A DNA stretch of 64,000 bases from Lindgomyces ingoldianus (taxonomy: Eukaryota; Ascomycota; Dothideomycetes; Pleosporales; Lindgomycetaceae): NCBI RefSeq assembly GCF_010093535.1, contig NW_022985162.1, positions 2,144,637 to 2,208,636 of the forward strand, in the 5' to 3' direction. Below, piece after piece: positions 34,778 through 45,712 of the stretch. The notes below the pieces were generated by a model. That model made no database searches and had not been told where the DNA came from. It saw only the letters and a list, made by a program, of their open reading frames with translations. The position numbers and the translations under genes were made by a program. How positions within the stretch are numbered: the first letter of the stretch is position 1; each line of letters begins with the position of its first letter.

Positions 34778-36949
34778 ATGCTAAAGTTCAATCCCATAAA
34801 AGCTGGCCTTCCCGCTGCAGGCCAAACTACTATTCTCCAAAGATTGTTTTGCTCCCCAAGATCATATCGTTCAATGGCTTCTGTTGCAGTTATGTCTCAA
34901 TCCCGTCCCAACATGCCGCCCAGGCAGCTCAGCACAACGTGAGCATTTTTGCTCCCATCCACTTGAAATATTCCATTGTTCCTAACAAGCAGCTTTACAG
35001 GAGTGGTGATTACTGCACAAGCAATCCACCAGATGTGCGCCAATACCTCCGCACCTACGGTCTGACTCCGCCAGCCGTTGAGAGCTTCGAAGTGCAGGCG
35101 CAGAGATGTGGGTAGTCCCTTGGTCAGGCGGTGATCACTTTGGACTGTCCACTGACTCCGTTGAAGGTCTCCGGCTCCTGGCCATGAAGCCTACGCCAAT
35201 TGAGAAATATCAGTACTTGACTCATCTCCGGGCCACCAACGTTCACCTCTTCTACCGTCTCTTGTCGGAGAACATCAAGGTCAGATATGCATTCCTGACT
35301 ATTCGGATGTGAAAGGCTGATCATTGTACAGGACCTGACTCCTCTCATTTACACCCCCACCGTCGGCGAGGCCTGCGTTCGCTGGCACGAGATCTTCACA
35401 CAGCCGGAGGGTGTATACCTCTCCTGGCACGACCGCGGCAACCTTAGAAACATCCTCCACAATTGGCCCCACAAAGTTGAAATTACTGTGCTCACTGATG
35501 GGTCACGTATTCTGGGTCTTGGAGACTTGGGTGTGAACGGCATGGGTATTCCAGTCGGCAAGCTGGCTCTGTACACAGCCTGTGCTGGTATCAGGCCGGA
35601 TGCAACGCTGCCATTGACGCTTGATTTGGGAACAAACAACCAGGCTCTCCGCGAAGACCCACTCTACATGGGCGCCAGGATGCCAAAGGTCTCCGCTGAA
35701 GAGGAGAGGGAGTTTTTGGATGAGCTAATGGAGGCTCTCACGGAGCAGTGGCCTGGGTGAGTCACAACCTCTGCTCCTCCGCGTAACTCTAGACTGGGGA
35801 ACTGATCTCGTGCAGCATTGTTATTCAATTTGAGGACTTCAAGAATCCCTTCCCCGCCCTCGAACGGTACCAAAATACGTATACCATGTTCAATGACGAT
35901 GTTCAGGGCACTGGTGCCGTTATCGTCGGCGGTTTCATTAATGCCGTAAAGGCTTCTGGTGTGCCTGCTAAGGACCACCGAGCCGTCTTTTTGGGCGCTG
36001 GCAGTGCTGGCGTCGGTGTCGCTAAGCAGATCGTCGAGTACTTCATTAAAGAGGGCCTGACCGAGGAAGAGGCTCGCCGTAAGTTCTGGTTCGTTGACTC
36101 CCACGGTCTGGTCACTCTAGATCGCGGCGACAAGCTTGCAGAGCACAAGGTCTACTTTGCCCGTGACGACAACAACGGTCGTCAATACCAGTCTCTTGCC
36201 CGCCTCATCGACTTCGTGAAGCCCACCATTCTCATGGGTCTCTCCACAATTGGCGGCGCTTTCAACCGCGACATCCTCCAGAAGATGGCGAAGTTGAATG
36301 ATCGTCCCATCATCTTCCCCCTTTCAAACCCCTCGTCCAAGTCCGAGTGTACTTTCGAGGAAGCCGTCCGACATACTGAAGGGCGGTGTCTGTTTGCTTC
36401 CGGCTCTCCATTCCCGTCGATGGAGTTTGGCGGAAAGCTGCTAACTCCTGGCCAAGGTAAGTCCCGAGTACATATCCGAATCCCGAAACATGTGATCTTG
36501 CTGACTGTCTCCCAGGAAACAACATGTACGTCTTCCCGGGTATTGGACTCGGTGCCATCATCTCGAAGGCCGTGTCCGTCACGCAGGACATGATTTATGC
36601 TTCCGCCGAATCCCTCTCAACCTCCCTCAACAAGCAGGAGGTTGCAGATGGATGGCTGTATCCCGATATCCGACGCATCCGTGATGTCTCCGTTATCGTG
36701 ACTCGTGGTGTCATCCGTGCTGCTCAGAAGAACGGCGTTGATCGCGTCACTGAGCTGAGGAATCTTTCCGACGCTGAGCTCGATGCGTACATCAAGGAGA
36801 GGATGTACGATCCCTTCAACGAGAGGGAAAATGTTAGTGATGAAGTCGCCCAACTCCTTGCCACTGCTTCTGGTATGAATGGCCATGCCAGCGGCTATAC
36901 AAATGGTTATACGAATGGAGAAGTGAATACCGCTGCCGCTCACTTGTAA
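34778..36949 (+). CDS. Malic enzyme (NAD(P)-malate dehydrogenase, decarboxylating)
   Basis: Converts malate to pyruvate and CO2. Six exons (34778-34938, 35001-35107, 35167-35279, 35332-35756, 35816-36456, 36516-36949) give 626 residues. Core motifs: LTPLIYTPTVGEAC (catalytic Tyr region), VLTDGSRILGLGDLGVNGMG, GKLALYTACAGI, FEDFKNPFPALERY with TMFNDDVQGTGAV (divalent-metal Asp residues), the dinucleotide fold VFLGAGSAGVGVAKQI, and PIIFPLSNPSSKSECT. The first 54 residues have no Asp or Glu and several Arg, like a mitochondrial presequence; an internal ATG at 34874 (MASVAVMSQS) could give a cytosolic form. The second intron was placed with a GTGGGT donor because that keeps QRCLRLLAMK in frame. 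NAD versus NADP preference cannot be read with confidence. Confidence 0.92.
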
Positions 36950-39536
36950 ACACACATATACAACAAACGAATCCAGACAACGACAAGGACGACAGCACGA
37001 CGGGTACATGGAAGCATATTGACACACGCTTTTCGTCAAACTACTTGCATTCTTCGGTCTCTACTGGCGCCCTTACTTTCAAAGATGTAGACGCGGTACG
37101 GACTTGGGGAAACTTACTTTTGGAATTTTATGGGATGGTTCAGATACCCTGCCTACTACACCTACCTTTCTATCTTGCCTCCTCCATCTCCCTCCCCCGC
37201 TATTCTTGAGACACCTTTCATCTCTGTCTCTGTTTGTTGTCCCCACTACTAGATTGATTGCGGAGCGTATCCTAGACAAAGATGCGCTTGCGCGCCTGAG
37301 TCGAGCTGGCGAATTCTAATTCGATCGTTTTAGAACCATAGAATCTTCTAGCTTCTGCTCATTATTCAATAATGTGATCGTGATGGGGTGCTGGTCTTTG
37401 CGGTCTTAATTACGCCCCTATCGTCGATACGCGGCGGATATCGATATCATGATATTGTATCAATATTTCTTTTTCCGGACCACGCCCAGTTCTCACACTC
37501 GCAGCTAGTGCATCGCCCTATCTCAGCTCAATCGTATGATGGATAATGCTCTCTTCCTTCACCACACCACAGAACGCGAAGCTCGACCTACTCAAATCAG
37601 CTTACACATGTCATGTCTTCTCCCTCCCCTCGTCCGTCTCTTCTAGAACCACCCTCGGCACGTCAACACATGCTTTTTTTTTGGAACCGCACCAGCGGCA
37701 GCAGCAGACCAAACATCCGAGCATCCTCAACGTCCCGTTTGCCCCCGTAGTGCGTAGTCCCATCCAGCGGAACCGCACCCTTAGTCGTCTCACCACAACC
37801 ACCAACATGCAAGACCCACCCACGCTTTGCCTGCCTTGCGACCGACCGACATGACATCGAACAATGATGCAGGTGGCGTTACCCATCCGTGATGTCCTGC
37901 ATTCGGGCTTTGAAGGAACCGTGGGAGTGCTGCGCAAGTGGGGTCATGGGGGTTGACTTAACTAGGCCAGGTGTGTTCGGTGTGGCTGGTGCTGGGTTCC
38001 GACTTTCTCCGAGAGACCAGTTCTGCGGCACATGAGGCGCTGGCTTTGCTTTTTGCGGCGCTTTTGGAGGCTGAGAGGGAATTTTCAACTGAGATGGGGA
38101 TTGGTATGGACTTGATGAAATTTCTCTCGTCGCCGAAATTGTCGCCTCTATCAAATCCCTCGAGAAAAAGATGTGCAAATGCGTGGGTGAAGAGGAATAG
38201 AGAAATCAGGGGTTTGACATCGGAAAACGTCGGGGATTCTAGGAATTGAAAAATTGAGGGATTTGGACTGTAGCGAGTGACCAACACCTGAAATCACGTC
38301 CGGGCGCCCGTGAATCCGGGCCTCGAAACTGGCGCAGGAGCTGACAAACTGCGCGTGATGGATAAGGTGGAAGGTTTAGAAATTGGAACTAAAACGTGGA
38401 GCTGGTATGCGGAGAAAAAGGTGACTTCGGAAGGAAAGCTCTAAAAAGACTGCGTCCGCATCCACTTCCTCTTACAGTGCGGCTTTATCTAGATACTAGG
38501 TAATGACAAGTACGTCGCGGGATGACGAAGGAAGGGAAATGATGCCCAATGTGCTAAATGGACTGACTGGGGTAGGGAACGAATGCTAGCGGGTGATACA
38601 TGGTAGATTGTGGGGACGTGTATCGTGATGGTGGAGAGACTACAATATTTGAAGCGAGGACAAGGTGGGGAGAAGGTGAGAATAGAGTGGATTTGGTTCA
38701 TGAAGATGGAAGAAAGAATACCGCAGAAGGATGAAAGCAGAGGGCAATGTCGGCCGATGTCGAAGAGCAGACAGGTTGCACGAGGATGGGGTGACGGTAT
38801 GAAGATTCAGATGGGCTCTGACAGCATCGTGAGGATATTGAACGAAGGCCGGACGGCTATCGACGACAACGTAAGCGTGGGAGGAATCTCTAGCAAGCGT
38901 CCAACGTGATCAGGCGTCTCGGGAACAGAGCCTCACACCCAGGTCCAGTCAAGGTGGGTCCGAGGTCCAAAGGTCCATAAAAGGGTCGAAGCGTCCAAAG
39001 GTTCCATGACTTGCACGTCGACAATCGCTCCTGGGATAGACAGCCGAGAAAGGGATTCTGGGGAGAAGAGACTCCCAGGAGCAGGAGGAGGCTTAAAGGT
39101 GGATACTTATAAAATATAGCAGGATGTAAAAACCTTGAAAGTCTCGGCTCACCTCGGCTTCCGTCGGGAACCCGGATTCGGGTTGCCGGTTATGGTGTTG
39201 AGGATGGATCGAATGGGGTGACGTGACCTTCAGTATGCGCTTCGGATGGAGGGATGATATTGTTTGCTGGACTCGATGAAAATTTAGATTCTGTTGACTT
39301 GGTAATTATAGTGAGGTGTGGATGATGGTTCATTGATGTTAGACATTTCTCCGCGGAAAGGATACAGATTTTTGATCGTGGACAAACTGGTTTTCTCTCG
39401 CTTTGCTTCTGCGTTCAGCACTGAATTCGAGAGATCCAATTAATAGCTGCAAATGGTCGGTTATGCAGCATGTCGGGTACATGAGGAAGATAAATTTGGC
39501 CTCAGATTGACTTATAGGCAGTTGAGCGCCTCAAAC
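36950..39536. other. Gene-poor 2.6-kb gap
   Basis: No gene I can support. A minus-strand open frame at 37879-38178 (Pro/Ala/Thr-rich, ending FKARMQDITDG) overlaps another at 37958-38287. They could be parts of a small real gene, but no motif or splice pair decides it. The rest looks like untranslated or promoter DNA with purine-rich runs. Confidence 0.4.
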
Positions 39537-40800
39537 TTAAACAATCACATAATCTATGTAGTTCACTTCTATCCTCGACCCTTTCGTCTTCAGGAGCTCA
39601 TAGAAGTCCAGCACGGCCTTACCAAGCACTAGTATCCCTTCCATAGAACCCTCTTTGTCGCTCCACCCCTTTGGATTGTAGTTGATGCCGTCCTTTTCTC
39701 GCACAAAAAGCCGACCGTTGGTATAAGAGTCGTAGTCATGGTAATATCGTGGCCTATACCCGTCCGGCTCCCGGTCCCTTCCTGACCACACGCTCGCTTT
39801 ACACAATCAGTAGCTTCGGCTAGAAATCTCCAGGTGGTATGTGGATGCCGCGCTGCATCTTAAGCTCCAGACCGAGCATCGCCGTAATTCCTTTGACCTG
39901 AGTCTCGATATCCACACTCATTGGATCTAGTCCTTGGGTCTGCTTGTGCATTAAGCAGAAGGATAATTTAGTGCTGCTTTGGGTGTTGCAGGCACCCCAC
40001 AGTCCACTATGAATGCTGGTGATGGTATTATCGCCATTCTGCTTACAGGCCAGTGCCTTGACAGCAGCAATGGCCTTCACCGCTCCTACCAACGCATCCC
40101 TTCGCCCATACATTGGGTAGGTGTTGGTATGACAGTCTTCTCCTGCAGAATGGAACGAATACCAATTCATCCCCTGCTATCCCTCAGCCCAACCAACGGG
40201 TGTACCAGCTTCCTCAAGATCGGTGAATTGTTCAACATGGATTTCGAAGTGAGTACTGATCAGAAACTCCTTAAAGGTATTAGGGCCGTTCCCTACATAT
40301 CCAATCTTAGCGAGCTCGCAACCCACCGCAATTCCGGGGTGGTCGTTACTCTTCAAGGCATGAGCTTCGGTGACTATTGACTAGCCTGTATATCTACAGA
40401 GGGCCCGAGTGGTAAGAAGAAGCGGGCACCTTCTTCTTTAGTCCAATTGAGAACCACAAGGGGTGCGTGAGTTTTGATGCCCGCGCACTGAGTGGTGAAC
40501 ATCGAAGCCACCAAGAACTTTATAATAATTTGACTTGTCAATCGAATGTGGCATTATAAAGATTAATATAGAAATCTTCTAGATGATAAGTGTATGAACC
40601 GACACCTAACGATCAATCAAATTTCCCCCTAGCAGCTACAGTGTCTAGATAGGTACCCATAGCAATTAGTGTTATACTGTTGTCCTTGCTAAGAAACACT
40701 GCAAATTGAGTACCAGTGGTATTGGCCTTGTGGTCAGCTCCCATTGCAAGGACTTGGTCACGAAACCAGTCCCGAGCTAGCCTATCGTTCTCATCGGTAC
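39537..40800 (-). pseudogene. Decayed M20 hydrolase (N-carbamoyl-amino-acid/allantoate amidohydrolase type)
   Basis: Collinear family motifs in several frames. From the 5' side: DENDRLARDWFVT (about 40790), then IAMGTYLDTVAARGKFD, which matches the metal-site phrase GSHLDTVATGGKFDG. Next are VVLNWTKEEGARFFLPLG (usual NEEGARFFP), ELAKIGYVG, STHFEIHVEQFTDLEEAG and PVGWAEG, a TAG at 40179-40177, and GMNWYSFHSAGEDCHTNTYP. Then come LWGACNTQSSTKLSFCLMHK and RGIHIPPGDF, a TAG at 39822-39820, and after a one-base shift ATDCVKRACG. The last segment LFVREKDGINYNPKGWSDKE is in yet another frame and ends VNYIDYVIV. At both TAG sites the family usually has Trp (EGWQGM, DFWPEA), so TGG to TAG is likely. 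Such enzymes free nitrogen from ureides or hydantoin products. Clearly non-functional. Confidence 0.85.
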
Positions 40801-43539
40801 AAAGTTACGTCACGCGTCCTAGAGCAGGTATGCTCCATTGAGCCATATAGCGAATATCTTTTTTTTTTTCAAATACTATCAGTCGAACCGGTCTTCGAAT
40901 TAGTGACCCTTTCAAAATAGCCTTTCCCCATGACAGACAGCTAATCTGCGAGAGGTACATTCGTAGTGTTGTAAGCTCTAAAAGCTACACTGCGATGGGC
41001 AGCTACACAAGGCGTGGGCGCGTATACTTCGTTATGATAGAATTGACGAGCGAAGATCTGTGCGAATGCATGCATTTTCGAATGCAGAGAGGATGAAGTT
41101 TAAAGTCCTGGATCAGAGGGCGCGCATTGTTTATCCAGCGCTCCTCTCCGTCACAGTTCCCGGATGAACATCTTCCCAGATTTGCTATTAGTTCAGGATT
41201 ACCCCCAATGTGCCCTGTACATACCAGGGGTCTTTTTCCGCATCGTCATGTTGGAGTTCAACTATCAGGCCGGCGGCGAAGGGCGAGGGGCGACTAATCG
41301 TGTCAACAGGGATTAGGGACCCTCTTGAGTTTTAACGTCTTGTGAGTTTGGGTGATAAGCAGGATATGCATCCCCGGTGGTGTACTTGTTACCACGTCAG
41401 TGTTAGAATGAGGTCCACTTGGACTCCTTCAGTCATCACATGTAGTTGCCTGAACAGGACGCCACTAATATGCACCGAAGATGAGCTAAGAAGTTGGCAT
41501 CGCGGGGCATAATGCTCATCCAGCAACATCCCTACTCCCGACTGCTGACTGGACTCGAAACAACGCCCAAGGTTCCAGGCCACGAGCATTATCTCGAAAA
41601 TATGCACCTATCGCATCAATCAGACACGTTTGAGTTTCCCCCCGAGTTTTTTCAAGCACATCGCCGAACACTTGCCGAATGGGGGCCCAAAACCCCTCAG
41701 ACTCAAATTATCATCCTTTTGAGACTCACGTATCTATATCCTCCTTTAGTTCATACGTGATAGAGTGCTGCACTAGTAGCTGGTTCTTTGGGCGCGATTC
41801 GGATCGTTTAGCTATCAACATCGGTCCAGCTACACTCCCATAGATCTCTGATCTGGAGCCTCTCCACTTTCAAGGAATACGGAATACGGAATACAGCTAT
41901 AGTGGAGTCTATGTGTTAAATCTCTTCCTGGGTTTGAGGAGACCACCAATAGGATGCAGATTTCCGTCCTGAATCACAGTAGCCCCCTTGTTAAGAAGAT
42001 GCAGTCCCACTCCCTCGCCCGAGTCTCCAAGACTACCCCATACTGGCTAGCGGTTTTGCCAATAACATTTTCCACAATCCCGTAGCTTTGCCTTCCAAGA
42101 AATGGCATGGAATACTTGACAGCGACTTCAACGCCAAAGCCTAACCAAGAAGCACCTCAAAGCCTGCACCCGGCTGGGCCACCTAAGCCGAACCATCAGG
42201 CCAGAGTTCTTATCATCAGCCAACCCCCTCTCTTCGGGGACTCTGCTCTTCTCTCCAGCTCCAAAATTTCTGCCCAGTGTCCTAGTTTTCACGTCGGTCT
42301 GGGAACCGATGTTATCAGCACTATACCCTCATCAAAAGAAAGAGCATGCACATCTCAAGTTCCTGCGGCGAAGCGGGCTGAGCCAAAAGCGCTGCAAGGG
42401 CATATCAACTTAGCTTGCCACCACTTTTGAAGGTCCTTTGTCTCTGGCTAATTACCCTCTGAGATTACTTCTCACTATTTTAGAGCCATGTACAGTGGCC
42501 TCTTACATTTACTCCAGAAAATTAGTCTCTCTAGGGCAGTACTTGGACATCTTTATCCCAGCGCTTACGATAGCTGCAACCGTGGTAGCTCCAATCTTAC
42601 CCCGGGAAGCGAGTTATGGAATCGTGGTTGGGATACGTTTCTTGTTTATCGAAGTCATGATGAGAATATCTTAGGCTCGGGAACCTTCCGCTGTGTCGAT
42701 CCGCCTTCAGTCCATTCCCTAATAACCACCAAAATACACAAGATATTCAACAAAATCTAGCGAAGAATTCAACAAGGCAAGTCGTAGTGCCAACCAGGTC
42801 TCATTGCATGCAGCGTAGTATCAGCCTGGACTTGGGCTGCAAGTCTTCTGCAGTCTTCTATGCTGGCTACTAATATAGAGCCTCAGACCCATTCTATGTA
42901 GGGTGAAGATCTACGCCTTTGTCTATGTAAAGCAAATCGTATTTGTACTTCATGTTTGATGCATATACTACGGACGATCTCATCGGCCCGGCCTCGCGGG
43001 TACGGGAACTCCATGCAGCAAGTTACTATGAAAAGCGCCTTTAAGTGAAGCAGAACAACTACTAACAAACGAGTAACATGCTTCCAAACCCTGCCCTGTT
43101 GCTGGCAAACCGACGACTTATACCTCACATGTAAGTTAAATGGTGGCCTCATTTTTCGGCGTCATTTCAGATTTGCTCTGGGATAGGTACGGCCTTGCTT
43201 GATCAAGGAAAGTGAGTGCTAGAACTCCTGCATTGTTCTCTTTGCTGTATCTTATGATATAGTGTGGAATATAGTTTAGGTGGACTCTATCTATTGAACC
43301 TCTTGCTAGATTTAGGGAGAGCGCTAACAAGCCGCTAATTTCTGTCCTGAATTACAACCTAGTCAGTTCCCCGTTAAGTGATATGATACAGTAGACCCAG
43401 AATTATCGAGACCCTTCAAGGGAAATCCTGAGAAAACACTCTCGATGGAGTGACAAAAAATCTGAAGCTAACGGTACTTGTTCAGGTTACTAGCAACGTG
43501 CTATTTCGAGCGAGCTTTCTGCGGCATGTGGTACTGCGA
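40801..43539. other. Decayed DNA between the two pseudogenes
   Basis: No intact gene. The segments at about 41885-42130 and 43248-43350 are related to each other on the minus strand (see findings). A plus-strand open frame at 42438-42674 is hydrophobic but not identifiable. A T-run lies at 40859-40869. Confidence 0.5.
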
Positions 43540-44430
43540 CCCTCATTGGAAAGGATAGTATTATTGCTTTGTTGATTGCCCTGTTTATTGCCGCATTTCT
43601 TCTTCCTCGGCTTAACTCACTGCGGTCTCATCGTTCTTGACATTCAATGTCTTCAAGACCTATATGAAGCCTACTACCACACCCCGGCAACCCATCTTCA
43701 TTTTGCATATCATGACCTGCCTCTTTGATATGGTCATTACCACTTTTGCTTGTATTTGGAATGCCATTGGTATTGATATTGGATGGTCGTTCCTCGTAAT
43801 GGGCTTTGATTATTGGGGAAACGGTCTTCCTTGCTGCATTTACATTATACTAGGGGAAACAGTTGAGACTTGTGGCAATTGTGTGACACTTGAGCGGGCT
43901 AGCCGCAGGGTTGACCGTATGGCTTGCGGAGGTAAAGTCCTACTACGGAGAACTAACGGTTGCTGCGACGGCCGGCATTCTCACTGAATTGGTCGTCAGT
44001 TTCACGATTTCCATGATAAGCTAGATGATTTCGACTGGGCTATAACGCGCACCATCAATGCAAAGCTAGAGTATCCGCCCACACCAATGCCCATGGCGGG
44101 CGATGTGTCTGTAACCGGCTCTGCGACAGGCTCTGTGACAGGCTCTGCGACAAGCTTTCCGGGCGATTCGACCCCAGCTGACAATGAGAAACAACCCACC
44201 GAAACACCCGCACTTCCCGGAAAGCTTCACATCGTCCGTGAGGAAGATACCGAAATATTAGAAGATGAGAAGATGATTCGAGGTTCGAAGAGCCTCTAAA
44301 GAAGGTTCAAACTCGCACTGATTCTCTCCATGACCTTGGCTTTCATCATGGACTTTTTAATCTTGATGCCGATGTCCTTCATTTACTACATCTTTTCCGA
44401 TGGTTTTTTTAAGGGATAGAATGTTATCAG
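43540..44430 (+). pseudogene. Decayed urea permease (Dur3/UreA type, SSS family)
   Basis: Collinear remnants of the C-terminal half of a sodium-solute-symporter-type urea transporter. They are: SSSA then a TAA at 43613-43615 (family usually Gln) then LTAVSSFLTFNVFKTYMKP; ILHIMTCLFDMVITTFACIW and NAIGIDIGWSFLVMG; then after frame changes LAAGLTVWLAEVKSYYGELT and VAATAG, with ILTELVVSFTIS and LDDFDWAITRTINAKLEYPP. A hydrophilic loop with TGSATGSVTGSAT repeats follows, then a TAA at 44297-44299. RRFKLALILSMTLAFIMDFL comes next, then YYIFSDGFFKG, and a TAG at 44417-44419 where the family has Trp. At least three stops and several frameshifts make it non-functional. It would have imported urea as a nitrogen source. 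Family assignment is from remembered motifs; no N-terminal half was recognised. Confidence 0.82.
44107..44155 (+). repeat. 12-bp tandem repeats in urea permease relic
   Basis: Units close to GGCTCTGCGACA / GGCTCTGTGACA repeat three to four times and code alternating TGSA/TGSV in the hydrophilic loop. The units differ by single transitions. Confidence 0.75.
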
Positions 44431-45712
44431 CCTCTTGTAGGTCTGTCTCCCTTGCCTTGGGAATCTGTGACATTCTGGAAAGCGCTGTTTGGGGAATCTC
44501 TTGGAAGAAGGAGAAATCGTAGAAAGATAGGAAGCTAATGCAACATTCAGTCTGCATCATTGCTTACTTTGATAGGAGTTCTTGGGTGCTATGGGAAAGA
44601 CAGTTAGAAGATGTGTGTTGTAGATCTCTCTTTTCGGGCACCTACGCGACATCTTTGGGATAAAAATCGCCGCCTGTATTCTCAGGAGATGACATGTACG
44701 ATAATCCTCTCTTTGCAGCGGGAGATCATCCCTGCTATCTCTTCCAAAAATAATAGATCGTTATTTCTTCTACCGGCATTCTTACTGAACTAACCCCGCA
44801 TTTAATCTTTCTCAGCCCTCCACTCCTCTCTGCTCATTCGGGTATCTGCACATGGCAAGCATTAGCTCGCTAAGATTCCGATTCGGGACCGTTTCCTGAC
44901 CCGGTGTGTTGGATGCAACACTTAAAGGACAAACTTTCTATAGCGTCGATAAATTGCCATGCCAAATTACGAGTGACAGCCCTACACCCGATTACTATCT
45001 TCAAAACTTATGCCGGCGCGAAACTATCTGGAAGGATACCAACAGGCCTCAGGAAACTTGACGTATGAGGTACACCTCACCTCCAGGTATTACAAGTCCT
45101 GTCCATCTTCAACAAACCCTTCCTTAAGTTCTGTACTGCAAATTCAGCTCCATAGTTCCAAACTGAAACACGTTCGAAATCATTCCTCACTTTGATTCAG
45201 TCGCTCCGCACTTTCTGTCGGATTCTTTGAATCTTAATTTGCGTCTTATAGACCGGCAGGCGCAGGGATTATTCTTTCTATCTTTCCTCAGATCTAAAGG
45301 ATTAATGAATACTAGGTTCTCATCTAAATGGTCTCCAACAAAAATCCCGTGGATGGAGGTACAGTGGGCATGTCGAGGGAGGAGCCGGTGGAAAGGGTTT
45401 TGTTATATACGATACCTCGTCTCGTTGATTGGCCACATTACTGAAAGAGACCAGGAGTTTAACTGCCGCTAGTCAATAAGGTTTAGGCGTGCATGTTTCT
45501 GGGATTCACCATGTAGCAGTCAGACACCTCATGCTGCTGTACGACACACCCACCGATCGGCGTGAGATTTCTTCTGCATAGGCAAAATGTGGTTCCCACA
45601 TAAGAAAACTAATAAGAGTAGATCAAAGCTGTGGATGGCTTCATGCTAATTCTATTCAAGGTTTCCGTTTCCCGATCCTCCTCGATCTTTTCCCCACCCA
45701 GGCATCTCAAGA
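44431..45712. other. Intergenic, upstream of JEN1-like gene
   Basis: No gene supported. It probably holds the last, unreadable part of the urea permease relic and the promoter of the transporter at 45713. Confidence 0.4.

Noticed and set aside
37879..38287. Overlapping Pro/Thr-rich ORFs on the minus strand
   Set aside because: No motif, no clear splice pair joining the two frames, and composition like leader DNA.
42438..42674. Hydrophobic ORF resembling a monocarboxylate-permease fragment
   Set aside because: The similarity is only compositional; no family motif could be named and the surrounding DNA is decayed.
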